A stretch of 64,000 nt of DNA from Shouchella clausii (GCF_002250115.1 NZ_CP019985.1:248001-312000); one strand, 5' to 3'; counted from the first letter of the stretch, positions 18,601 through 28,169 are shown. Numbers and translations: made by a program. The notes: generated by a model not told the origin, from the sequence alone.

Positions 18601-20151
18601 ATGTTTACCCCTTATAAGCATGAACCATTTACTGATTTTACAATTGAGGCAAACAAGCAAGAACTGCTCGCAGCCATTAAGCAAGTGGAGGCGAACCTAG
18701 GCGGCCATTACCCATTGGTCATTAATGGCGACCGCGTTGAGACGGATGACACGATTTCGTCTTATAACCCGGCAAACAAACAAGAATTGATTGGTACGAC
18801 AGGCAAAGCGACAAAAGCACATGCCGAGCAAGCGATTGAGGCTGCCAGCACTGCGTTTGAATCATGGAGAACGGTGGCGCCTGCAGAACGCGCCAATATT
18901 CTTGTTCGCGCAGCAGCAATTGTACGCCGCCGCAAACATGAATTTACGGCGTTGCTCATAAAAGAGGCAGGAAAACCTTGGAAAGAAGCCGATGCAGACA
19001 CTGCTGAAGGCATTGATTTTATGGAATATTATGCCCGGCAAATGGTCGAATTAGCCGAAGGAAAGCCTGTCCATAGCCGAGAAGGCGAACTAAACCGCTA
19101 TATTTATACGCCAACTGGCGTCACCGTTGTTATTTCACCTTGGAACTTTGCGTTTGCGATTATGGCAGGCACAACGGTGGCCCCTCTTGTCACTGGCAAT
19201 ACCGTATTGCTTAAACCAGCAAGCACAACACCGGTGGTTGCTGCTAAATTTGTCGAAGTGTTAGAAGAAGCAGGCGTTCCGAAAGGTGTTATTAACTTCG
19301 TCCCAGGAAGCGGCAGTGAAGTGGGCAATTACCTTGTCGAACATCCTAAAACAGCGCTTATCACATTTACAGGTTCACGGGATGTCGGCGTCCGCTTGTA
19401 TGAAAAAGCGGCAATCGTCCAAGCTGGGCAAAACCATTTAAAACGCGTGATCGTGGAGATGGGCGGGAAAGATACAGTCGTCGTTGACAATGAAGCCGAT
19501 ATTGACACGGCGGTTGAAGCGATCGTTATTTCCGCATTTGGCTTCTCTGGACAAAAGTGTTCAGCGGGCTCACGCGCTGTCATCCATGAGGACCTTTATG
19601 ACGAGGTTGTCGCAAAAGTAGTGGAAAAAACAGAAGCACTTACCGTTGGCAACCCGGCAGACGCTAAGAACTATTATATGGGGCCTGTCATTGACCAAGC
19701 GGCATTTGACAAGATTACAGGTTATATTGAAATTGGCAAATCAGAAGGGAAACTAGTTGCTGGCGGCAAAAGCGACGATGCAGAAGGCTATTTCATTCGC
19801 CCAACGGTTTTTGCCGATGTTGATCCAAAAGCACGGATTATGCAGGAAGAAATTTTCGGCCCCGTCTTAGCCATTAGCAAGGCGTCGACATTTGCTGAAG
19901 CACTCGAAATTGCCAACAATACAGAATACGGGCTAACAGGGGCTGTAATAACAAACAACCGCGCAAAAATCGAGCAAGCTAAACAGGATTTCCACGTCGG
20001 GAACCTCTACTTTAACCGTAACTGCACAGGGGCGATTGTAGGCTATCACCCATTCGGTGGCTTTAAAATGTCAGGCACCGATTCAAAAGCAGGCGGACCA
20101 GATTACCTTACTCTCCATATGCAAGCTAAAACCATTTCAGAAATGTTTTAA
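18601..20151 (+). CDS. rocA: 1-pyrroline-5-carboxylate (glutamate semialdehyde) dehydrogenase
   Basis: A 516-residue NAD-dependent ALDH that converts glutamate semialdehyde to glutamate, the final step of proline and arginine/ornithine catabolism. The RocA type is shown by the N-terminal extension, [10 protein letters not shown], the FTGSRDVG loop, the general base in EMGGKD and the nucleophile in [12 protein letters not shown] 18601 has AAGGAGGAATTAGCC upstream. Its sigma-54 promoter and the adjacent activator indicate induction by amino acid substrates; the proline dehydrogenase 1.8 kb away supplies its substrate. Confidence 0.95.
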   Translation: MFTPYKHEPFTDFTIEANKQELLAAIKQVEANLGGHYPLVINGDRVETDDTISSYNPANKQELIGTTGKATKAHAEQAIEAASTAFESWRTVAPAERANILVRAAAIVRRRKHEFTALLIKEAGKPWKEADADTAEGIDFMEYYARQMVELAEGKPVHSREGELNRYIYTPTGVTVVISPWNFAFAIMAGTTVAPLVTGNTVLLKPASTTPVVAAKFVEVLEEAGVPKGVINFVPGSGSEVGNYLVEHPKTALITFTGSRDVGVRLYEKAAIVQAGQNHLKRVIVEMGGKDTVVVDNEADIDTAVEAIVISAFGFSGQKCSAGSRAVIHEDLYDEVVAKVVEKTEALTVGNPADAKNYYMGPVIDQAAFDKITGYIEIGKSEGKLVAGGKSDDAEGYFIRPTVFADVDPKARIMQEEIFGPVLAISKASTFAEALEIANNTEYGLTGAVITNNRAKIEQAKQDFHVGNLYFNRNCTGAIVGYHPFGGFKMSGTDSKAGGPDYLTLHMQAKTISEMF

Positions 20152-20169
20152 TCCTGCTCCATGGCAAAG

Positions 20170-20204
20170 AGACACAATCTTGAACAGATTGTGTCTATTA
20201 TTGT
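20170..20204. terminator. Terminator between rocA and the sigma-54 activator
   Basis: Perfect 11-bp stem AGACACAATCT / AGATTGTGTCT with loop TGAAC, followed by a T-rich tail, between convergent genes. Confidence 0.85.
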
Positions 20205-20237
20205 TTATACACTTTTGTCTATTTAGACAGTTTCCGC

Positions 20238-21773
20238 TTACAATTTGTAGTGCTTTAATTTATTGTATAATGTTGCCCGTGAAATGCCTAACAGTTTTGC
20301 GGCAGCTGATTTGTTGCCATACGTTTTTTCTAGCGCATTGATGATTTCCATTCGCTCGTCTTTTTTTGGCTTGTCTTTTGAAGCCAACGGCATGTGTTTC
20401 AATTTCTGTTGGTACGATTCAGGCAAATGGTACCAATGAACGGACCCTTCGTGGTCGCCGTTCAAAATCACAATTCGTTCGATTAAATTTCGCAATTGGC
20501 GAATGTTTCCTTCCCATTTTTGAGTCCTAAGCGCGTAAAGTACTTCTGGATCTAATTTAGGCACCGGTTTTTCATAGCGCTGAGCAAATTCCTGTAAAAA
20601 AGATTGGACGAGCTCAGGCAAATCTTCCATCCGCTCTCTTAAAGGCGGAATGGAAATGGAAATGACATGGAGACGATAGTAAAAATCTTCACGAAAACGG
20701 CCTTCCGCAACCATCTTTTCTAGATCACGGTTCGTTGCCGCCACAATACGGACATCAAGCGGAATCGCTTCATGCCCGCCTACTCGGTAGTACGCTCGTT
20801 CTTCCAGCACACGCAACAGCTTTACTTGCAATTCAGCAGGCATTTCTCCAACTTCGTCAAGAAATAGCGTGCCTCCTTTCGCTGCATCGAGTTTTCCTTT
20901 TTTGCCACCTTTGGCCGCACCAGTAAAGGCGCCTTGCACATAGCCAAATAATTCGCTTTCAAACAAAGCCGCAGGAATGGCGCCGCAATTAATGGCAATA
21001 AACGGTTTTTCTGCTCTGTCACTTGCCTGGTGGATGCCCTCAGCGAACAGTTCTTTGCCAACGCCGCTTTCGCCTGTAATTAAAACATTCGCCGTTGTTT
21101 TTGCCACTTTAGCGGCAAGATGGATTGCCCGCCTAACCGGTTCACTGCGGCCGATGATTTTCTGAAAAGGTTCATCTTCGCTAGTCGTATTCAAATGATG
21201 CAAAGACGCGGTTTTAGACGATAATTCTTCATTTAAGCGAACCACATCTGTAATGTCCCGTTCGATCGAGATGCCGCCGACGCACGCTTCTCCTTCAAAT
21301 ACTGGAACCGTATTCACAATCACATGTAAGCCAGGCTTCGGCTGGTTGTATTGATGGACGACTGGTTGTTTATCTTTCATAACGGACCATAGCACGAGCG
21401 CTTCCTCATCAAAGTAATGGCGCAAAGGCTTGCCGGCAATGGCATGGCTTGCTAACGCATACAATTGTTCTGATTTGGCGTTAATTTGGATAATCCGCTG
21501 TTCTTCATCAACCATGGTGACCGCGTCATCCATCGCTTCCATCATTGTTTGTAAAAATGCATTTGTGCGCTTTAGCTCTTCCAGCAAAACATTGGCCAAC
21601 ACCTGTTTTTTGACAATCCCAACAACGTTGTTCGTGTGATCTACCGTATAAATGTCTTTTAGTTCTAACAGCGGCGGCAACTGAGCAATCAATGTGTCTT
21701 CAGGCAGCTGCCACTCACTGTTTTTTGGTTGATCGGCAATTGGCACCGCCACATCTTTAAGAGATCTGCGCAA
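20238..21773 (-). CDS. Sigma-54-dependent activator with PAS domain
   Basis: An enhancer-binding protein of about 511 residues. An N-terminal CBS/linker-like segment is followed by a PAS domain (about 75-185), the AAA+ domain (about 210-440) with Walker A GESGVGKE, the sigma-54 contact loop GAFTGA and Walker B GTLFLDE, and a Fis-type HTH at the C-terminus (NKSAAAKLLGISRATLYNKL). It lies between rocA and the proline dehydrogenase gene, both of which have -24/-12 promoters, so it most likely activates both, like RocR-type regulators; the inducer may be sensed by PAS. The 5' start is uncertain: GTG 21782 is one base from AAAGGAG, so TTG 21773 (or CTG 21776) is more likely. Confidence 0.88.
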   Translation of the reverse strand: MRRSLKDVAVPIADQPKNSEWQLPEDTLIAQLPPLLELKDIYTVDHTNNVVGIVKKQVLANVLLEELKRTNAFLQTMMEAMDDAVTMVDEEQRIIQINAKSEQLYALASHAIAGKPLRHYFDEEALVLWSVMKDKQPVVHQYNQPKPGLHVIVNTVPVFEGEACVGGISIERDITDVVRLNEELSSKTASLHHLNTTSEDEPFQKIIGRSEPVRRAIHLAAKVAKTTANVLITGESGVGKELFAEGIHQASDRAEKPFIAINCGAIPAALFESELFGYVQGAFTGAAKGGKKGKLDAAKGGTLFLDEVGEMPAELQVKLLRVLEERAYYRVGGHEAIPLDVRIVAATNRDLEKMVAEGRFREDFYYRLHVISISIPPLRERMEDLPELVQSFLQEFAQRYEKPVPKLDPEVLYALRTQKWEGNIRQLRNLIERIVILNGDHEGSVHWYHLPESYQQKLKHMPLASKDKPKKDERMEIINALEKTYGNKSAAAKLLGISRATLYNKLKHYKL

Positions 21774-21886
21774 CAGAGTCACACTCCTTTACGGATTTTT
21801 CCGTTATACACAATTGTCTTATTGTCTTTTATTTTAGACGAACCTGGCCAATAAACAATCTTTTTTTCTTAGCGTATTTTTCATTA

Positions 21887-21904
21887 TTGGCACATTTCTT
21901 GCAT
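21887..21904 (+). promoter_or_regulatory. Sigma-54 (-24/-12) promoter of the proline dehydrogenase gene
   Basis: TTGGCAC, ATTTC, TTGCAT: a full match to the SigL consensus, 41 bases before the start codon. Confidence 0.9.
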
Positions 21905-21944
21905 TGATATTAGCAACTACACATTGCAATAGGAGGAATCATCG

Positions 21945-22862
21945 ATGGTTCTAGATCAACCGCTTCGTTCATTCTTTATGCAGCTTGCTAAAAGCAAACC
22001 ATTAAATAAAGCAGCTAAAAAATGGGGATTAAAATTTGGCGCGCGGCAATTTGTCGCTGGACAAACACTAGAAGAAGCGATGGCCACAGTCATTGATTTA
22101 AATAACAAAGGCCTTGTTTGTACATTAGACCATTTAGGCGAATTCGTTACCGAAGAACAAGAAGCATTGGACTCGACAGAAGCGTGTTTAGACGTCCTAC
22201 GCGCCATTAATGAGACAGGGGCTGACTGCAACCTTTCCGTCAAACTGACGCAACTTGGCCTTGATATTGATGAAGCTTTCTGCCTCGAAAACATGAAACG
22301 GGTTGTCCAGACGGCACGTAGCTTCGGAATTTTCGTCCGAATCGATATGGAGGATTATGCGCACTGCCAACAAACTTTGCTTATTTTAGAGAAACTCAGG
22401 AATGAATACGACGGCGTTGGCACTGTCATCCAAGCTTACTTGCACCGAGCAGAAGAAGACGTCCGCTCGTTAAAAGGCGTTCCTCTCCGTCTCGTTAAAG
22501 GGGCTTACAAAGAATCAGCAGAAGTGGCATTACAAGAAAAGGCTCTTATCGATGAAAACTATTTCAACATTATTCGTCTTCACCTCGATAACGGTTCGTA
22601 TACGGCGATTGCCAGCCACGACCACCATATTATTGAAAAAGTTAAAACGTATGCGGCGGAGAAAGGTATTCCTAAAAGTCAGTTTGAATTTCAAATGCTT
22701 TATGGTTTTCGCGAAACGCTACAAAAGGAACTGCTCGAACAAGGCTACAAAGTCCGGTTATACGTGCCCTTTGGAACCGATTGGTTCGGTTACTTCATGC
22801 GCCGCCTTGCCGAACGGCCGCAAAATATTGCCTTTGCTTTGCGGGGGTTCTTTTCAAAATGA
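21945..22862 (+). CDS. putB: Proline dehydrogenase
   Basis: A 305-residue monofunctional FAD-dependent proline dehydrogenase that oxidises proline to 1-pyrroline-5-carboxylate. Conserved PRODH barrel segments are visible: SVKLTQLG, RIDMED, VIQAYLHR, RLVKGAYKE, IASHD, FEFQMLYG and the substrate-binding YVPFGTDWFGYFMRRLAERP. ATG 21945 follows AGGAGG. The length fits B. subtilis PutB/FadM. Its product is the substrate of RocA, and both share sigma-54 control. Confidence 0.94.
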   Translation: MVLDQPLRSFFMQLAKSKPLNKAAKKWGLKFGARQFVAGQTLEEAMATVIDLNNKGLVCTLDHLGEFVTEEQEALDSTEACLDVLRAINETGADCNLSVKLTQLGLDIDEAFCLENMKRVVQTARSFGIFVRIDMEDYAHCQQTLLILEKLRNEYDGVGTVIQAYLHRAEEDVRSLKGVPLRLVKGAYKESAEVALQEKALIDENYFNIIRLHLDNGSYTAIASHDHHIIEKVKTYAAEKGIPKSQFEFQMLYGFRETLQKELLEQGYKVRLYVPFGTDWFGYFMRRLAERPQNIAFALRGFFSK

Positions 22863-22867
22863 CTAAA

Positions 22868-22911
22868 GCCTCCAAGAAAGAGGACACCCTTTCTTGGAGG
22901 CCCTCCTTTTA
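22868..22911 (+). terminator. Terminator after putB
   Basis: Perfect 13-bp stem (22868-22880 with 22889-22901) followed by CCTCCTTTT. Confidence 0.85.
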
Positions 22912-22922
22912 GTGGCAGGCTC

Positions 22923-23774
22923 CTAACCGGCTAACGTATTTCTTTTTTCCGTTAACACATCCAACGCTAAATGGTGCAGCGTAATTTCAGGACGGCTTCC
23001 AAGACGGATATTTAACCCTGTTTGCCCTAAACCTTCACTAATATAAAACGGTTGCCCTTTATGGTGATGCAAACCTTTTACCATTTTCAAACGTACTAAT
23101 TTTCCCATTTTCACAAGGTGATAAGGCTTTGGCCAATGAATTTGCCCGCCATGAAAATGGCCAGCAAGCAAATAGTCAAATGAGACATGATCCATATCAA
23201 GGACAATGTTCGGATCATGGGTCAATACGAGGTTATATCCACTGGCTACGCCATTAAACGCTTTGTCTATATCCCCTCGGCTAGATCCAGCATCATCAAT
23301 GCCGATAATATTCAACCGTTTCCCATCGATAATAATCGCTTCATTTTCGTTTTGCATCGTCTTACAGCCATGCTTTTCTAATACTTCCTTCAGCTCTTGA
23401 AAATCAGGGGACTTCAACCAATAATCATGATTGCCAAATACAGCATACATCCCATAGAGCGGCTTTAATCGGCTGAACATCTTCAAATACGGAATCATTT
23501 TCGGTATGCTTTTCTTGCGGTCTGCGAAGTCGCCCGTTAGAGCAATTAAGTCTATCCGTTTATGGCGCAATTTTTCATAAAGCTGGTCAGGAGTGACGGA
23601 AATCCGCTCAAGATGCATATCGGAAATATGCAGGACACATAAAGATTGGTTAGCCTGCCGATCCGACTCAGATACAGATACAGAAACCGTGTTGACCACC
23701 AAATGTTGCGTGTTTTTGTAACCTCTATAAAAAAGCAAAATAACCAAAATCGCTAATAGTGTAAAAATAATCAC
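22923..23774 (-). CDS. Membrane-anchored metallophosphoesterase
   Basis: A 283-residue calcineurin-like phosphoesterase with an N-terminal membrane anchor (about 1-20). Metal-binding motifs appear in order: HISDMHLE, GDFADR, GNHDYW, THDPN and GHFHGGQIHWP. It resembles the YkuE/YaeI group, whose members act on lipid or nucleotide phosphates; no substrate is assigned. Start GTG 23774 was chosen because GAGGAGG lies 7 bases upstream; the open frame reaches 23927 but has no start signal there. Confidence 0.85.
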   Translation of the reverse strand: MIIFTLLAILVILLFYRGYKNTQHLVVNTVSVSVSESDRQANQSLCVLHISDMHLERISVTPDQLYEKLRHKRIDLIALTGDFADRKKSIPKMIPYLKMFSRLKPLYGMYAVFGNHDYWLKSPDFQELKEVLEKHGCKTMQNENEAIIIDGKRLNIIGIDDAGSSRGDIDKAFNGVASGYNLVLTHDPNIVLDMDHVSFDYLLAGHFHGGQIHWPKPYHLVKMGKLVRLKMVKGLHHHKGQPFYISEGLGQTGLNIRLGSRPEITLHHLALDVLTEKRNTLAG

Positions 23775-23945
23775 GAAGCGTCCTCCTCTATACATCAAGT
23801 ATAAAAAATTTAGCGACGCGTTGTTACCTGCAATTATTGGCATGGCCCCCATAATCGCCCAACAAAACAACCTTTTCATCTTGCTGTGAATAATAGGCAA
23901 ACAATTATCACATCCTACCAGTACCAAGATTAGGAGGGATAATTG

Positions 23946-24446
23946 ATGAATCGTATCAAACAGTTTTCAGTCGCTTTTCTGATCGGCTTGATTCTAACTG
24001 GATGTGGCATGAATGGGAATGACCGGCAACCGGATCAAGGCGACAACAATAGAGAAACCGAAGTTGAGCAACAAAGCAACAATGAGCAAAATGGCAATGG
24101 ACCGTTTGAAGGACGAGTAGAAGTAGCCGACGAAGTGGCAGAACGAATTTCTGAACTCGACGAAGTAGAACGGGCGAATGTATTTGTCACAAATGAAAAC
24201 GCCTATGTAGCGGTCATGCTTGCCAATGGCTCGGAAGACGAAGTCACTGATGACGTTGAAGATAAAATTTCCGAACAGGTTAGGGAAACGGATGAGAACA
24301 TTCGCAATGTGTATGTGTCTTCTAACCCTGATTTTGTCGAGCGGGCAACGAACTATGCGGACCGCATTCAAGAAGGAGAGCCTGTAGAGGGCTTTATCGA
24401 AGAATTCAATGAAACGATCGAAAGAATATTCCCTAATGCCAAGTAA
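23946..24446 (+). CDS. YhcN/YlaJ-type sporulation lipoprotein
   Basis: A 166-residue lipoprotein. A signal peptide with lipobox LTGC (Cys about 20) leads into a Gln/Asn-rich linker and a domain with two similar halves (VAERISELDEVERANVFVTNENAYVAV, split around residue 70), characteristic of the YhcN/YlaJ family of spore-associated lipoproteins. ATG 23946 is 7 bases from AGGAGGG. A terminator follows. Confidence 0.8.
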   Translation: MNRIKQFSVAFLIGLILTGCGMNGNDRQPDQGDNNRETEVEQQSNNEQNGNGPFEGRVEVADEVAERISELDEVERANVFVTNENAYVAVMLANGSEDEVTDDVEDKISEQVRETDENIRNVYVSSNPDFVERATNYADRIQEGEPVEGFIEEFNETIERIFPNAK

Positions 24447-24452
24447 ACGATG

Positions 24453-24492
24453 CAACCGGCGTTTCCTGTTGAGATGCCGGTTGTCTTTCTTC
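24453..24492 (+). terminator. Terminator after the lipoprotein gene
   Basis: CAACCGGC pairs with GCCGGTTG, followed by TCTTTCTT. Confidence 0.7.
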
Positions 24493-24519
24493 CCTTGACG
24501 ATTTAAAGGAGTGTGCCGT

Positions 24520-26109
24520 ATGAAGAAAAAGTTCTTATTGGTACTTTTCATCGTGTTCTTGCTAGCAGCAGTTTCGATCATTGGATTATACACTCCCGCC
24601 AAAAACATCAATCAGTACCACACTAGCAACAAGCAAGGCAAACCTGTCATCGTCTTATTAGTTGATTCGCTCATGGATGAGCCATTGCAAAAAGCAGTGG
24701 CGGACGGAAACGCTCCAGCGTTTGAGTTTTTAATGAACGCTGGCCGTTACTACTCTGATTTGGTTAGTTCGTATCCAACAATGTCTGTAACGATTGACAG
24801 CACTTTGCTTACAGGGACGTATGCAAACGGCCATCGCATTCCTGGTTTAGCCTGGTTTAAAACAGATGAAAAGCGCCTCGTTAATTATGGCAGCGGCTTA
24901 AATGAAATTATCGCCCTTGGCGTCAAGCAAGTCACAACTGATAGCATGCTCCATTTAAACCAAGAGCATTTAAACAAACAGACAGCAACGATTTACGAAG
25001 AACTAGCTTCCCACAACCTCGAAGCAGCATCTCTAAATGGTTTGATTTATCGAGGCCCAAAGCCGCACACATTAACGACACCAAATGGTGCAGCATGGCT
25101 AAATATGCTGCCGAAAACGATTGAAACACAAGGGCCATCGTTGTTGTCAATGGGGGCGTTTTCCCATTTCAGCCCGAAAAACGATCTTCAGTTATGGAAA
25201 TCAGCTGGATTAACAGATGCAGCGACGGCAAATGAGCTAGTTTATCTTATTGAGCAAAATCAACTGCCTGCTTTTACGCTCGCTTACTTCCCTGAATTGG
25301 ATAAACAAGTCCACAAACACGGCTCGATGGCATTGAAAGGTATTTTACAAGTTGACAAAAAGCTGCAAACGATTTTAAACACGTATCGATCTTGGGAAGA
25401 AGCATTGGAAAAAGCAGTCTGGATTGTTTGTGGGGATAGCGGTCAAGCGGTTATTTTGGATAATAAAGAAACAGCGGAAATCGATTTAAACCAGCTCTTA
25501 TCTCAGTTTACCGTTTGGAATGCTGGAGACGAGGCTTCTCCAGCATCTTTTCAAATCGTCCCTGCCCTTAACGCGCGCATGACTTATTTACATTTGCTTG
25601 ATGAACAACTTTCCTACACTGAAGTAGCGGCAAAATTAACAAGCGACGCACGAATCGGCTTTGTGGCCTGGAGCGAAAATGGCAGCAATTATGTCTCTTC
25701 TCCTAAGTCAAACGAGCTGTTTACCTTTTCCCCAAACGGCGACTATGTCGACCCTTACCAACAAACTTGGTCAATTGACGGAGATGAAACGATTTTAGGC
25801 CTTACAACAAATGACCAAAATGCCATACTGTTCGACGACTACCCCGATGCCCTGGCAAGGCTCCACGGGGCCCTCCATTCACACGACGGCCGCTTTTTAA
25901 TTGCTGACGCTCTTCCTGGCTATGAATTTATCGCAAAGCATACACCGAAACATACAGGCGGAGCAGGCCATGGTTCTTTGCATAAGCTTGACTCAACCAT
26001 GCCGTTCATCATTGCTGGCACCACCATTGAACCCGACTATAGGCGGCTTGTAGACTTCAAACAGTGGGTCGAGGCATTAACAGATACGCAAAGCAAAATG
26101 ATTGAGTGA
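24520..26109 (+). CDS. Alkaline-phosphatase-superfamily phosphodiesterase, membrane anchored
   Basis: A 529-residue protein with one N-terminal membrane segment (about 3-25) and an extracytoplasmic domain of the type I phosphodiesterase/nucleotide pyrophosphatase family. Visible metal or nucleophile motifs are VDSLMDE near 50, YPTMSVTIDS with the likely Thr nucleophile near 90, AYFPELDKQVHKHG near 255, CGDSGQA near 305 and GGAGHGSL near 485. ATG 24520 is 8 bases from GGAG. Substrate unknown; extracellular nucleotide or phosphodiester cleavage is likely. Confidence 0.8.
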   Translation: MKKKFLLVLFIVFLLAAVSIIGLYTPAKNINQYHTSNKQGKPVIVLLVDSLMDEPLQKAVADGNAPAFEFLMNAGRYYSDLVSSYPTMSVTIDSTLLTGTYANGHRIPGLAWFKTDEKRLVNYGSGLNEIIALGVKQVTTDSMLHLNQEHLNKQTATIYEELASHNLEAASLNGLIYRGPKPHTLTTPNGAAWLNMLPKTIETQGPSLLSMGAFSHFSPKNDLQLWKSAGLTDAATANELVYLIEQNQLPAFTLAYFPELDKQVHKHGSMALKGILQVDKKLQTILNTYRSWEEALEKAVWIVCGDSGQAVILDNKETAEIDLNQLLSQFTVWNAGDEASPASFQIVPALNARMTYLHLLDEQLSYTEVAAKLTSDARIGFVAWSENGSNYVSSPKSNELFTFSPNGDYVDPYQQTWSIDGDETILGLTTNDQNAILFDDYPDALARLHGALHSHDGRFLIADALPGYEFIAKHTPKHTGGAGHGSLHKLDSTMPFIIAGTTIEPDYRRLVDFKQWVEALTDTQSKMIE

Positions 26110-26148
26110 TCGACACTGTCTGAATGGACGTTGGAACGAAGACAAAAT

Positions 26149-26180
26149 CGTACCAATGGCTGGCCATTGGTACGCGTTTA
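26149..26180. terminator. Bidirectional terminator
   Basis: Perfect 12-bp stem CGTACCAATGGC / GCCATTGGTACG with a 2-base loop; T-rich on both flanks, between convergent genes. Confidence 0.75.
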
Positions 26181-26420
26181 TTTGATCATTTTTAAATCGG
26201 CGGCAAAAAAAGCGGCAAAAAGGGATGACAACAAAATTGTGCCGAACGTTAAGGCTTTACGAGTGCCATGGCTAACTATTTCTATAAGCACGACACCACT
26301 TATTAACAAGCAAAAAACACTGGCCAAATAATTGGACTTTATTGTGTGGCTAGCAAATACAGCGACAATAAAAGCAATGACACTTATCGAGGCAATGATC
26401 AGTATTCCTATAGTAGCCAC
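26178..26420 (-). CDS. Small membrane protein of unknown function
   Basis: An 80-residue protein with three hydrophobic segments (about 3-24, 31-50 and 57-76) and few charged residues. Support is moderate: the start is GTG 26420 with AAAGGA 11 bases away, and the gene ends at a bidirectional terminator. Nothing in the sequence suggests a function. Confidence 0.5.
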   Translation of the reverse strand: MATIGILIIASISVIAFIVAVFASHTIKSNYLASVFCLLISGVVLIEIVSHGTRKALTFGTILLSSLFAAFFAADLKMIK

Positions 26421-26565
26421 TAATACATCATTCCTTTAAAGTTGGGTACCTAAAAGCAAACAATACTGTCGCAGTTAACAATAACAATGGAAAAACGATC
26501 ACTCAACCATTTAGACGACAAATATAGAATTTATTCGGCTAAACCTTTTTACATCGTTGGTTCAC

Positions 26566-26599
26566 AAAAAAAGCCGGCAACAGAGCGCCAGCTTTTTTT
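26566..26599 (-). terminator. Terminator after pbuG
   Basis: AAAAAAGCTGGC pairs with GCCGGCTTTTTT on the minus strand (one G-T pair), with a T-run beyond. Confidence 0.8.
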
Positions 26600-26601
26600 G
26601 C

Positions 26602-27903
26602 TTATTGATGTAGAAAACCTAAATAGACGATAAACACGACAAACAGTAAATACATAAGCGGGTGAAGTTCTTTTCCTCGCCCTTTTACCAACATTGTAAT
26701 CGGGTAAAGTACAAACCCAAGCGCAATCCCAGTGGCAATGCTGTACGTAAGCGGCATGGTGATAACTGTGAAGAAGACAGGGATCGCTATCTCCATTTTG
26801 TTCCAATCGATAAAACGCAATGATGTCGCCATCATGACGCCAACGATAATTAAGGCCGGAGCAGTCACATGGCCTGTAATGATGCTAAGCAACGGCGAGA
26901 AAAACAGAGCGACGACAAACAGCAATCCAGTAAAAATAGCCGTTAGCCCTGTGCGTCCTCCAACAGCAACGCCTGATGTGGATTCGACGTAAGCAGTTGT
27001 TGTCGATGTTCCGAGCAATGAGCCAATTGTCGTAGCGCTCGCATCGGCAAACAACGCTCTGCCAGCACGTGGAAGTCTGTTGTTCTTTACAAAGCCTGCT
27101 TGTGTGGCAACGGCAAATAAAGTGCCTGCTGTATCAAAAAAGACAACAAATAAGAGCGTTAACACGACACCAACCATTTGCACAGTAAACACTTCATTTT
27201 GCCAATCTACTTGGAATGCTTGTAAAAACGTCGGTGCGATGCTTGGCGGGGCGCTAACGACGCCTGTTAATGTCGTAAAGCCAGTAATGACACCGACGAT
27301 TGCAGTAATCGCCAATCCATAGAACACCGCGCCCTTAAAGCCGAGGACGACAAAAATAATCGTAACGACAATCCCAAAAACAGCCAGCAAAGGGCCAGGA
27401 GCTGACAAATCGCCAAGCGCCACAAAGGTGGCAGGGTCGCTTACGATAATCTCTGCATTTTTAAAGCCAATAAAGGCAATAAACAACCCAATCCCTGCAC
27501 CGGCTGCGTATTTTAATTCTTCTGGAATAGCATCAATGATTTTTTCACGGATTTTAAAAACGGTGATGCCAAGGAAAATGACACCTGAGAAAAACACGGC
27601 AAGAAGCGCAGCCTGCCAAGATAAGCCCATGCCAATGACCGCAGAAAAAGCAAAAAAGGCATTCAGCCCCATTCCAGGCGCAAGGGCGATTGGGTAATTG
27701 GCGACGAGCCCCATAATGATAGAACCCGTCATTGCCGCAAGCGCTGTGGCAACAAAGACTGCGCCAACGTCCATTCCCGCTGCCCCCAGAATATCGGGAT
27801 TGACAAACAAGATGTACGCCATCGCAAGAAACGTGGTAAACCCAGCTAGCAGTTCTTGCTTAACAGACGTCCCATTCTCTGTAAGCTTAAAAAAACGATC
27901 CAT
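26602..27903 (-). CDS. pbuG: Hypoxanthine/guanine permease, NCS2 (AzgA-like) family
   Basis: A 433-residue membrane permease importing guanine and hypoxanthine. The family signature is seen in FTTFLAMAYILFVNPDIL at the N-terminus, ALAPGMGLNAFFAF and the ESTSGVAVGGRTGLT segment near 315. ATG 27903 follows AGGAGGAAGAAAAAAG. The leader carries a guanine-type riboswitch, as in B. subtilis pbuG, which both supports the substrate and shows that transcription is shut off by guanine. Confidence 0.92.
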   Translation of the reverse strand: MDRFFKLTENGTSVKQELLAGFTTFLAMAYILFVNPDILGAAGMDVGAVFVATALAAMTGSIIMGLVANYPIALAPGMGLNAFFAFSAVIGMGLSWQAALLAVFFSGVIFLGITVFKIREKIIDAIPEELKYAAGAGIGLFIAFIGFKNAEIIVSDPATFVALGDLSAPGPLLAVFGIVVTIIFVVLGFKGAVFYGLAITAIVGVITGFTTLTGVVSAPPSIAPTFLQAFQVDWQNEVFTVQMVGVVLTLLFVVFFDTAGTLFAVATQAGFVKNNRLPRAGRALFADASATTIGSLLGTSTTTAYVESTSGVAVGGRTGLTAIFTGLLFVVALFFSPLLSIITGHVTAPALIIVGVMMATSLRFIDWNKMEIAIPVFFTVITMPLTYSIATGIALGFVLYPITMLVKGRGKELHPLMYLLFVVFIVYLGFLHQ

Positions 27904-27923
27904 CTTTTTTCTTCCTCCTAACG

Positions 27924-27983
27924 CAAAATAACCCCAGGGATTTTCTACCTGAGGCTGACACAAACGGCGCAACGGTGTTGCGC
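27924..27983 (-). terminator. Expression platform hairpins of the pbuG riboswitch
   Basis: Two hairpins follow the aptamer on the minus strand: GCGCAAC/GTTGCGC (27967-27983) and CCTCAGG/CCTGGGG (27932-27954), the latter followed by TTATTTT. Either could be the guanine-dependent terminator; the second has the better U-tract. Confidence 0.5.
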
Positions 27984-27996
27984 TCCATTTATCATG

Positions 27997-28061
27997 CCGT
28001 AGTCAAGCCATTTACGGTGGCTCGGTAGAAACGTGCAGGCCTTATTCCTGCAATTATACGG
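27997..28061 (-). promoter_or_regulatory. Purine (guanine-type) riboswitch aptamer
   Basis: On the minus strand the aptamer core is complete: P1 strand CCGTATAAT, loop and J2/3 sequence TTTCTACC, CCGTAAA, and the 3' GACTACGG. P1 pairs CCGTA with TACGG. The discriminating base in GAC is C (adenine sensors have U), so it should bind guanine or hypoxanthine. It lies 94 bases before pbuG. Confidence 0.93.
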
Positions 28062-28084
28062 GTATTTTCCTATTGGACATTGTT

Positions 28085-28113
28085 AGTGTAGCAATGGTTG
28101 GGAAACGTGTCAA
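28085..28113 (-). promoter_or_regulatory. SigA-type promoter of pbuG
   Basis: Minus strand TTGACA (28113-28108), 17 bases, TACACT (28090-28085). Confidence 0.8.
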
Positions 28114-28116
28114 TAT

Positions 28117-28158
28117 AAAAAAACGAACAATGGGAAGTATAGATGGCCCATTATTCGT
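28117..28158 (-). terminator. Leftward terminator-like hairpin between divergent genes
   Basis: ACGAACAATGGG (28123-28134) pairs with CCCATTATTCGT (28147-28158) with one mismatch; on the minus strand seven T follow. It lies upstream of both divergent promoters, where no leftward gene immediately ends. Confidence 0.55.
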
Positions 28159-28169
28159 CTTCGACTCTG

